Shown here piece after piece: positions 22,621 to 33,800 of a DNA stretch of 60,000 nucleotides (within the stretch, counting starts at the first letter, position 1; the number at the start of each line of letters is the position of its first letter). The notes beneath the pieces are model-generated. The model was given only the letters and a program-made list of their open reading frames with translations. It had not been told where the DNA came from and ran no database searches. The stretch lies in NCBI RefSeq assembly GCF_032854445.1, contig NC_088301.1, positions 10,290,281-10,350,280 of the forward strand. Direction: 5' to 3'. The translations under genes and the position numbers were made by a program. Source of the stretch: Liolophura sinensis (Eukaryota > Mollusca > Polyplacophora > Chitonida > Chitonidae).

Positions 22621-24258
22621 CTTGACACTGCATGATGCAAAGGCCTGCCATCAGTCCAGTTTTAGTTCATATTTAATATACTGTTTGTTAGGTTAAGTAC
22701 AAAACTGAGTGAGTGAGTGCTTACGGTTTAACGTCGTAGGCGTACTTGACAATTTTTCTGTCATATGACGACGAAAAGCACAAAATTGAAGACTGAAGAT
22801 TTGGCCTAAAGTTAAATCTGGTGCTGTACTAGTCTTAAACCAGTTTTGAACAACCGGGCCCTGATTATCACAGGTCAACCAAAATCAGCTGTAAGTCTTA
22901 ATCGATGTTTGAACATTATAGGGGACTACATACATGTATCAGGCTGATTATAATTTACAGCAAGATATAATGTCTAAACAATAAGCCGAAATGACTTATA
23001 ATGTTGCTATGTGGGTATACCAAATTCAGATCTGACTCTCGGACATGTTTCCAGACATATACATCACAGAAACTTTCAAGGATTGGGCCTACCACCTAGG
23101 TCTACAGAGCCCATCTGGCAACGCGATATGTGTGGAACCATTCAGACACGGATGAAACCAGAAAAACAATTATACTATGTGGAAGAATACAACACAAAGT
23201 GAATCCCCAATCAAAGAAAGACCAGACACTCAAGACATCAAGACATGTATGCAAGTGAAAAAGGCTGTTCTGGAAATCACTGACTCCACTTTAAATATAT
23301 TTGACTAACTTGTAATTCCACTTTTTAAAATATAAAATCCACATCTAAATTTAACCGTAATTATCGGAATAGCAGCTAACAGGAAGATTTCTCAGGACTT
23401 ACTGTTAAGCGCACCGAAGTGATAACCGTGATCTATACACTTGAAACAAGTTTCAAGAAAACACAAAAGTTACGAAACAAGAGTTTGCAACAGCGATAGA
23501 AAAAAATGCCCTCAAGGTGCAACTATTCTTTTTCTGGTTAATTTGGTTTGCCATGAGGGTCTACATATTCGTTGTGGTTCCACAACTGTGGTTCAAACGA
23601 TTTTCCAGGTTTCCCTGTGTTTTTCTCATATATCTAAAGGTTTTCTCTGTTGTGCAAATGATTCCCCAGCAGAGATATATCTTTACTCTGCAATGTAATG
23701 TCGTTAATTTGCGATGTAAATGTTTTCTTAATGGTGAAAACTATTTGCCCACAGTAAAAATGGGTTTTTTTGCCGTAAATGAAACAGACTGCATTGGTGG
23801 GAGACTCCTCGGTCATTGTAATCCCCCTCGGCCAATGTGCAAAGACTTTCCTCACACCAATAAAGGTTTCTTCCTGCAATGGAAAGGTACTTTTTGGGCA
23901 ATGTAATGGTTTTCGCAACTGCGCCTAAGTAACACCAGTTTTCTGTACAGTAGGGGATGACTTTGACTCGAAGGGTCTATCTCCTAACTCCTGGCGGTAA
24001 AATGTTTTTTTCTGTGATAGCCTTTAGTACACATATTTCAGTACCATAAGGTTGAGCAGAGATACAAATCTAACTGTAACTAAGCATCTTTTTTCTTCCC
24101 GTTTATTACATGTATTTTCTGTATTTAGAGTAGAGTCGTAAGTACACTTTTTTTTGGGGGGGGGGAACCTCTATGAAGCTTGTCCATCTTCATTAAATCA
24201 AAGTAGTTTCATCTTCAAAACTCACTGTGCATTAGTTTCCATAAGGTTACCGAAGTTT
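22621..24258. other. No gene seen; SINE fragments only
   Basis: Contains a SINE B tail fragment (22705-22790) and a short piece like the SINE A head at 23790-23830 (GGTGGGAGACTCCTCGGTCATT). The overlapping frames at 23517-23918 on both strands are not supported by splice signals or family features. Confidence 0.45.
22705..22790 (-). mobile_element. SINE family B 3'-tail fragment
   Basis: GAGTGCTTACGGTTTAACGTCG...CAATTTTTCTGTCATATGACGACG matches the tail of the SINE B copies at 24259 and 45518, in the minus orientation. Confidence 0.75.
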
Positions 24259-24604
24259 AAAGCGAGTGCTTGGGGTTTAACGTCGTACTTAACAATTTTT
24301 CGGTCATATGACGACGAAGGAATCCATGGAGTACATGTAATGTGCCTCCTTGTTGCAGGACGGATTTCCACCGCCTTTTTATCTAGTGCTGCTTCACTGA
24401 GACGCTTTACCAAAGGCAAGTCAGCCGACCTGCCCAAGCCTTTATACTGATACGGGTTAAGCAGTTGTTGCACTATCCCCTTCATGCTGAACGCCAAGCG
24501 AGGAAGTTACAACGTCATCTTTTAAGGCCTTAGGTATGACTCGACACATTATTGACTCTTGATCTACCGCCTCCCGAAGCGGATGCTCTACCAACTGTGC
24601 TATA
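24259..24604 (-). mobile_element. SINE family B, full-span but degenerate
   Basis: On the minus strand the head reads as a tRNA (A-box region TAGCACAGTTGGTAGAGCA, CTTCGGGAGG anticodon arm). It is followed by GTCGAGTCATACC, CCTCGCTTGGCGTTCAGCAT and the tail CGTCGTCATATGACCG...ACGTTAAACCCCAAGCACT. This resembles the V-SINE type elements described in molluscs (RUDI-like, from memory). The internal GTCAGTATAATG segment seen at 45.6 kb is lost. It lies just 3' of EEF1E1. Confidence 0.8.
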
Positions 24605-24791
24605 GAGGCTGGTTCCGAATTTTTAATTAGCACGTGATTAATGTACAGACAAAACACCAACAACTAGGTTTGTACACCAAAATGGTATTCATAATTTAAT
24701 TATAGAATTATTGAAACAACATAAATTCAATTACATACATGAGTTTTAATGTAAATATTGCCCAACAGTGATTTACTGTTGTAATGATCTA

Positions 24792-24878
24792 CTATGCTAG
24801 TCCGCATACAGAATATAGCAAATTCCTCTGGAACACGATCATAGCCAAGTTCTCAGATATTTTCTCCTCATGCTGAAC
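24792..24878 (-). CDS. EEF1E1: EEF1E1 terminal exon
   Basis: Acceptor TTTGTTGTCAG|GTTCAG at 24879. Phase 0 start gives VQHEEKISENLAMIVF then QRNLLYSVCGLA and TAG at 24792. It aligns with the family C-terminus, where IQH is followed by a short helix and a VVF-x-x-N-x-LY ending. ATTAAA near 24744-24749 on the minus strand could serve for polyadenylation. Confidence 0.88.
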   Translation of the reverse strand, partial: VQHEEKISENLAMIVFQRNLLYSVCGLA

Positions 24879-27800
24879 CTGACAACAAACCGAAAGTTCA
24901 TTCTCACTTTCAAGCCTTAACATGTATACACCGTCATCATACTCATGTTAATTTGATTCTATTATAAAATACAGAGCGGTCCTGCGTCTCTTCTGCGGAT
25001 GGTCATGGGTTTTCCTCGGGCTCTGCTCGGTTTTCTCCCACCATAATGCTGGACCGCATAATATAAGTGAAATATTCTTGAGTATGACGTAAATCATCAA
25101 TCAAATAAATAAATCGATTTCTCTCATTATTACTTAACACCATACAGACTCAACAATTTTCACTTCTACGAAGGCAGCCAGCTTCATAGGTGGAGAAAAC
25201 TCGAGTCATCGGGGTAATCCTCTGACCTCTGGCAAGCAATACTTTCACGAGCCCGAAGGACAAGTAGAAATATTCTTAATCTAAAAATGAAAGCATGGAA
25301 AGATATTGACTTGTACATTGTCGACAAGCGTTGCTATTGTTGGGCACGTGCGTCCCTGACTGTAAATGTACAGACAAAATATAAAACGCATGAGGCTTAT
25401 CCAAGGCGGATTGACCAATCAGAGGCTCAAACTTTCTCTGGGTTATGACAAGTAGTGATATACACACCATACCAGTGTCACACAAGGATCTACCGGCCGA
25501 CCGACGGAACCGACCGACACTCAGACAAGACAGTGACTTGAAGAACTGCTTATCACAGCTAAAAACTGCTTGCATTATAGTAAACAATTTTGAGCCATGG
25601 TTAGGATGTGCATGGATGGCAGACAATTTTCCACATCCGAAACTGGCATTTAAAAGAATATTTTTAAACTTACATTGTTAAACCACCTTGATAGATGTAT
25701 AAACCTTTCCTTCTCATAAAAAGTCAAGCCTTTCTGAAAAAAAAAATGTCACAGAAGTTATGAGGTGAAAAGACTCGTATGGCCTAATAATATTCTATGG
25801 CCTATTTTCATTCTATTTGATTTATTTATTTATTTGATTGGTGTGTTACGCCATACTCAAGAATATTTCACTTATACGACGGCGGCCAGCATTATGGTGG
25901 GAGGAAACTGGGCAGCGCCCAGGGGAAACCCACGACCATCCGCAGGTTGCTGACAGACCTTCCCACGTACGGCCGGAGAGGAAGCCAGCATGAGCTGGAC
26001 TTGAACTCATAGCGACCGCATTGGTGAGAGGTTCCTGAGTCATTACGCAGCCCTAACGTGCTAACCAACTGAGCCACGGAGGCCCCCATTCTATTTGATG
26101 CGCCGATTTTTACAATCGCAACTTGTAAACACCACTTAACTTCATGGTGAGGTTTTCACATGGTTCAAGCATAGTTATAAGGAACTGAAAAAAATTTTTT
26201 CAACAATTTCAGCATAAACATACATATAAGCACATACCATACACGACCGCCATTCTTTCTTTATTCTTATATAATTCCTTAAATATTTGCCAGGAGTTTT
26301 ATGTCATTATCGACTTGATCGAGCAACGAGTGTTTGTTCCGGAGACTTGACTGTTTATTTTGCCGGCCCGTGATATTTGTCACGTAATAAGGCGAGGTAA
26401 GACCTACATGTAAAGAATAGCACATGTTTATCCGTTTATCTGAAATGAAACATTATCAAAAGGCGAATTGTCTTTAACATAGATTGTCAATGGCTTCCTA
26501 AGTCTCCCTTAGTATTTACTAAACAAATTTAAACAATGAATAAAACACTGTTCAAGTATTCAACTGTCTCTGCTGAAAATTAATTCAGTCCCAAGTTTTC
26601 TCGAACTTTATGTGATGGTTTAATCAGAACTGCAGGCTTGACAGGGGATGGTTTAGCCTGGGTCTGTGATTCTGATTGTACCCTTGATGACGGCGGTACT
26701 GCTGAGAGACTCCTCAGGCACCACAGTGCCAGAAGTCTCGATGATCCATGACCCAGGGTTATCACCCTTTCGAAGTACTGCTCCTGTTCTGTCCAAATCC
26801 CTCATCTTAATCGTTCTTCCAGGTGAAATAGGTGCGAGTGAGGGAGCATAATGTTACCTGTCGAAGTAAGCTTTCTGCTTCATTTTGTTCTGTTTCTCCA
26901 ACGTCGCTTGTTTTCCCAAATTTGATCAAGACTGAGTACGTTCCTTGTGTATGACTGGTATTGTTGTACTGCGAAGTTTTCGTTCCATGAGGAGCTGAGC
27001 TGGAGAGCATCCGCACGCTAGAGGAGTCGATCTGTAAGCTAGCAAAGATTTTGTTGTCTCAGATTCCTTCTTCAGGATGTTTTTGATGGTCTGAACCGCA
27101 CGCTCAGCTTCTTCGTTTGACTGAGGTAATCTTGGACCTCAGGTATTATGTCGAAATCCCCATTCTTCCGAAAAATAGACGAATACCGCACATACTGAGG
27201 ACCATTGTCCGAACGAAGTTCTTCTGCTATACCATGGCGTGAGAAGATATTTTTAGAGCTTTGATAACTTTCTGTACCTTTCGTGGTGTTTGTCATTGCT
27301 ACTACATCAACGCAGGGAAAGAAATAGTCCACTACGATCAAGTTTTTGTTGCGCAAGTGAAATAAATCTGTGCTGACCATTTGCCAGGGTCGCTCAGGGG
27401 CTGGAGTAGGCATTAATGGTCCTGCCCGGGGAGTTCTGTGTACTGCACATGTTTTCCACAAAATCTTGGACTTCCGGACTGAGAACAGGCCCCCAGACGG
27501 ATTGTTGTGCTCAGTGTTGGCATTACACGATCCCATGGTGTCCTTCGTAGAGCTTGTTGACTATGTCCAACTTCATACTAGATGGTATAATAATTAGGAT
27601 CCCTTGGACGAGTGATATTTTGCCTCTAGTCGCTTCGGAGAGTCTGAATTAATGTTTCTCTGGCAATCCTTCCAGAGTGTAGGCTTTAATTCGTTTACAG
27701 ACTTCGTCTTCTTGCTGAGCTTCCTGGATCAGTTGAAAATTTGTTTCTGATATTGGTATAGCCTTGATTTATGTTGTCTACGTCTGCCTCCATCTCCACG

Positions 27801-30800
27801 TTGCTGATTGTGGAAGTTTGGTATGGGTTTCGGCTTTGGAGGCGCGACAGAGCGTCTGATACGTACATTTCCTTTCCCAGTAGGTGGCTGATTGCCTTGA
27901 AATCAAACCTCATCAACCTCATTCAGTAACGCTGTATCCTTAGAGGAAGTTGTTCTAGAGTGTGGTTTATGAGAAGTGCCACCGGTGACTTGTGGTTAGT
28001 TTCAGCTGTGATTGACCTCCCGATTATTAAGTCAGTAGTCCTTTCACAGGCCTACGTCAATGCTAGAGCTTCTGTCGCGATCTGTGCCTATCTCATTCCT
28101 GTTGGTGTGAGTAAGCGTGACACGAAACACACTGGATGCCTTGTGTCACCGTCCTGTCGCTGTGACAGTACGCCCTCAAGGCCCTGAGATGAAGCATCTG
28201 CTGAGATCTTTGTTTCTCGGTTCATGTCATACAAAGCTAACATTGGGGCTTTCATCATTTCAGTTTTGATTTGTTCAAAAGCACGTTGCTGAGTTCGTCT
28301 CCCATGCCCAGTCTATGTTCGATTGGAGTAACTCTCTGATCACTTTGGTTCTGTCTGCGAGGTGATCAGTGAAATCCCCTAGGTGGTTAACCATGCCCCA
28401 AAACATTGGAACTTCTTGAACATTCTTTGGGGGCAGCATCTCTTGAATGCTCCTGATCTTTGCAGGATCTGGTATTATTCTATTCCCACTGATCTTGTGG
28501 CCTAGGTACTCTACTTCTCTGACAATGAACTGGCAATTGTCCTTGTTGAGGGTTACACGAGCCTTCTCAAGATGATTCAAGCCTCTGGTCATGTTGTGCC
28601 TGCGAGTTTCCGTGACCCAACACATCAACAATGCTGTCCTCGACTCCTAGTTAAGGCCTTCCAACATCTGACTCATACACTTCTGAAACTTTTCGGATCC
28701 AAAGTTGATTCCATATGGCACTAGGTTTTGAACTGGTATCTACCCCATGGGGTAATGAAGGTTGTCAGGACTCCTCCGCCAGTTTGATCTGCCAGAATCC
28801 CGAGTTAGCGTTGATCTCAAGAGTACTTTAGTACCTGCTAATCTGCTTAATGCTGTGTCAACTGCTGGTAGTGGATGGCTTTCCTACTGAACGTAGATGT
28901 TAAGTATAGAGAAATCCACGCATATCCTGATCTTTCCGTTGGCTTTTGGTATTACTACCATTGGGGCGCACCATTCTGTCTACTTTGGATATCACCGACA
29001 TCTCTAACATCCGGTCTCTTTCTTTGTGGCTTCGTATAATGGCAGTGGAGCTCATTTCAGTGTGGAAGTTGCGAATGGTTTAGCATCCTCTTTTAATGTT
29101 ACTTTTTATGTCGAGTTCATTTGTCCTAATCCTTTGAACAGTTTGGGGTGATATTTCATTACTGTGGATTTGTGGTCTGCTGACTTTGACACAGACAGAA
29201 GGTCAACACACTGGCTGCCTAGTAATGGTAGTTCTAAACCTATCACGTAAATCTCCTCTACTGCTGATTTGTCTATCATAGATAATGGTGCTGTAAATGT
29301 CCCTTTACACTTGATTTCATATCTGTAGGGGCCATACAATCTTCTAGATGCTGGCTTCTGTGGCTTTGGCCCTCCTAGTTTAGTGTACAGACTGATGGGA
29401 ATGGCAGTAACATCTGCACCCAATCAAGCTTAAACGTAGTCAAATATTCGTTCATTTGACATCGACCGTCCATGGATTGCTATTGGTATTCCCAATGCTG
29501 TAAATCGCGGAAATACCACCAGGAAAGAAATCCTCATCATCACTACAGTTGCTAGCTGCACTCACTTCATGAAGTGCACTCTGTGACCTTGCTTAGTGGT
29601 TACAGACAGACAGTTTACAACACACAAATGGTAGCACACATACGGAAAGTAAGAATATATCAGATACAGCACAACATAAAACAGGACGCCGGGGATTTAA
29701 CGTTTCTTACTGATTAAGCGGGACATTTCATGTATCTACCTCATTACTCATTTTCTATTTCTGTGATTACTCTTCTTATATCTCCCCTTACCCTCCTATT
29801 TCTCCCCTTAATGCTATTTCCTCCCTAACCCATCTCTCTTTCTATCATTACACCTATTTCTCTCCTTACTCCAACTTACCCCACTGCTCATCTTACCTCT
29901 AAATAATTACTCCTATTCATCTCATCACTGATCTTCCGTTTCTATCATTACTCTTCCCATTACTCTTCCCCTTTCACCTACTATTTTCCTCAATGCTCAT
30001 CTTCCACTCATATCATTACTCCTCTTATTTCTCCTTCTCCTAGAAAGGTGTTTTAAGAGGTTTTTGGAAGGTAGGATGATATCCTACTGGGAAGATCAGA
30101 GGCAACATCTCATGACATTTATTTGTCTTCAGAAATGTTCTTTATGGTTCAATTTCTAGGTCATTTTGGGTACTTACCTCATTACTCATTTTCCATTTCT
30201 GTATTTACTCATATTTATCCCATTACTCATCTTTCATTTCTATCATTACTCCTCTTTTTTTCTCTCCTTACCCCTACTCACATGTACCTCATTACTCATC
30301 TTCCCTCTCTAGCATTAATCCTCCTATTTCTCCTTCATTCCTCCCCTACTTTCATTTCTACTCTTTCATTACTCTACTCTTCTTTCTACTATTACTGATT
30401 CTCCTGATTCCAGTATTATCTCACCATAGTATCGTACAGTCCATAATACAGCACCAAATCCGCTAAGGTCATGTGAGAGGTCACCAAGTACACCCGGTCT
30501 GACAGGTATCCGTTCAGCTCCTGAGGGAAACATGGGAAACTTGAAGTTTAATGTGACATTCAGTATTATCCTTGCGAGATAGTGACAGTGTTTCCATAGA
30601 GCTGGTTGGTGCTGCCTCACTGGAATATCATGCCCCAGACATGATGCCCTGGACACCTACTTCATGCATTGCTTACTCATTTATTTGATTGTCCTTTACC
30701 ACCCCCATGGAGAATTTTCACTTATAAGATGATGGTCAGTTTTGTTGGTGGAGAAAAACCCATGTTTCACTGGGGTAAATCACCGACCGCTGATAAGTTA

Positions 30801-33800
30801 CTCACGAACTTTCTCACATGTTACGCAGAGATTTGCACAACATAATGATGGAAGACAAGTGGTCTTCAACAAACACTGCATTGCACAAACTGTAACAAGA
30901 GCACTGAGCATATTGTCATCAAGGTTGCCCCAATCAACAAGAATGAAAGAAAATTACATTTTTTTTTTACCTCACATTCTGACTATTGAAGGACTAGCAC
31001 TTGAATGGGATACAAAATTGATTCCGATTGGCTATTGTGGTAGGTAGGCTGGAAAAGAAATGTACCAATTTCAATGGTTTTAAAGGGTCTAGAAGAGGAG
31101 TGGGAGTAAACACCCACACTTTGCCAGGCACTCAACAAACCCACTGACGTAAAGCCGTAGTTATAGGAGCTGGATTCTAGCTTGGGACCTTAATGGTAAA
31201 GGGGAGGAACCTACCTGAAGAGCATTGTGTAAATCCTTCTCGCTGGTACACCTGTCCAGGTAACTCACTTTATATTCTAACCACTGGTCAATTAAGGCAG
31301 CTTCCTGGGGATCATGACCTATGTTTAAAGGGTAAATCCTAGATGGACAAGGTAGACAAGCACCAATGCCTACTGCTGAACAATAATGGGAAATGTCCCA
31401 CTGTTTTAACTGTTTCTAATGTCATTTTCTTTGTTGTATCATTTTTCCAAATTAGCTCATTACAGATATTAAACAAACCAAAATTACTGGCATTTACTGA
31501 CAGGGGATGGTGTCATGAAACTTCTGTAACTGCCTGCATTTTTCTCCACTTCTCTGCCAATGCAGTTCAGGGGAGATAACTTTTGTCACCCTTTAAGGCT
31601 ATCTGCATCAATATGAAAACACACAATGGGATACCAGTAGAAGTCTGAAGTGGGACATATATTACATCATTTCAGTGACACTGAACATTTCACTGCAAGG
31701 TCAAATACATTACAGATGAAACCGCAGCACGCAACATGTTTTACGTCGTGCAAGAAGACTTGGAGACGGGCAAGTCCTATGTCTGACCTTTTGTGAGAGG
31801 AAAATCTGCTTGTACCCCATTGGAATGCAAATGGTATTTGGCAGAGAGCACCTATGTGCTATTTAATTTGTTGCACATAGGATGTTCATGCAACTACTAA
31901 ATATAATTAAAAACCTATAGCACAGAGACTGGAACCGGAGCAGCAACAACAGTGTGAAGTGATACTAGTAATCTGAAATAACATACTACACATGTCAAAA
32001 TTTTCAATTTCCCTCATGCCAGATGAAGTCACCAATTTCCAACCTTGAATAAATGGGTAAAACTTGATGGATTTTTTATTTGCTATAGCCCTGACATAAA
32101 ACCCATATATTTTAAATCTTTGAAACTTGTCGCAGTAGGGAAGTTTTAAGTTCAAACTCTTTTGTCATTAAAGGTTAAAACAGTCCTACTGCATCATGTC
32201 ACTTGTGAAAAGTGTTAGGTTGACAATCTACTGATCACCTGTCTCACCCTGTCCCAGAGGCACAAATGACACCTCTTTCTTCTAAGAACTGCTTCAATTC
32301 CCAAACATTCAACTCCTCAATTTTCTTCATTATTCATCTACTTAATGAAGCTCTTTTCAGAAGCCCATGTTATAGTATATGTGATCATATGTGCTATAAA
32401 TATAGCATTGTAGCATTTTTGACAGGTCACATGATACAGTTTTACTTTTTATAACTTCATCCATAAAAGAGTTCGAAATTGAAACTCCCCTTTATTTTCC
32501 TTGTATTAAATGTATGAAACGTTTTAATGTTGTATTCATAACAAAGTTGTAAATAAATAAATACACAGAAGTTAATTTATTTATTTATTTGATTGGTGTT
32601 CAACACTGTACTCAAGAATATTTCACTTATACAACAGCGGCCAGCATTATGGTAGGAGGAAATCGGGCAGAGCCCAGGGAAAACCCACAATGATCTGCGG
32701 CTTGCCAACAGACCTTCCCACGTACAGAAGTGAATGTATTGATATGCTTATACTTGTATACTCTATGGTGGGCCTTATCAACAACCATGCTGGTTTGATC
32801 AAAAAACATTTTTTTCCTCTCTCCATACTATGCTGGATGTTCAAAAAAACCATAATATAACCATGAATGAAAGAGCACCTAAGAAAAATTCGTAAAAATT
32901 TTCTCCAATGAGTCTGTGTAGTGATGATGATTTCTATTTTAAGCTGATTAACTTGTTATCACTTAACTGTCAACACATACTGAACACAGATTTGTCCCTG
33001 CTGGAAGTCCGCCCCAAGCAAGTCGCTATGCAGGCAGAACCTTTCACAACTCCAGAACCATCCCATTTTGACCATACAGGGGTCTGAAAGCATAAAGAAT
33101 AGATAAACTTAAATTTGTTAAATAAAGCCAAGTTAATCTGGTATGTCCTCTAATGAGGATATCAAATTGAAGTGCTCAAGTAAATATGAATTCACATTGT
33201 TTGTGGTATAAAGTTTAGCAGTCCAATTACAATTGTAATTGGACTGCTAAAAAAGGGAGACTGGACATGAATAAATCGAGATGCACAGAGACATTTTCTG
33301 AGAGACTACGGTAATTCTTTTCAACCTTCTCTCATGTTTGCAAGGTGTTTATTCAAGTATGTTCATAATTCTGAGGGCATTATTCTGTGTTGACTGACAA
33401 AATTGTACTTTTTGTGAAGCCTGAAACTGGCCTACTGAACTAGTGTAGTTTTGTCTCCAAAATTAAATTAAAAATATGCATAAATTCCACTGAAAGTTGC
33501 TCTTTCATACCCAAAAAGGTTGAGGAAATGAGGAAGGGTACCACCTGATGTACAAAGTAACTTTATGTATATATTATACATTTATCTGCAGAGGAAAAGC
33601 AATGCTGGCCATGCATGTCATATTTTAAACGTCTTGAAGTAAAATGCCATGAGAGGTCACCAAGTACACCCGGTCTGACAGGTACCCGTTCAGCTCCTGA
33701 GGGAAACATGGGAAAAACTTGGAGTTCAACGTTACATTCAGTATTATCCTTGCGAGATGGTGACAGTGTTTCCATAGAGCTGGTTGGTGCTGCCTCACTG

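Noticed and set aside
23517-23918. Overlapping 94-129 codon frames on both strands
   Set aside because: No splice context; part of the block is a SINE A head remnant and the rest has no family features.
24574-24604. tRNA-like sequence with A box and anticodon-arm-like CTTCGGGAGG
   Set aside because: It is the degenerate head of SINE B: the B box is broken and the SINE body follows directly, so it is not a functional tRNA gene.
33000-33090. Exon-like minus-strand segment after CTTTATGCTTTCAG (TPVWSKWDGSGVVKG)
   Set aside because: No clear donor, ends in a stop, and no EEF1E1 similarity; left as intronic.
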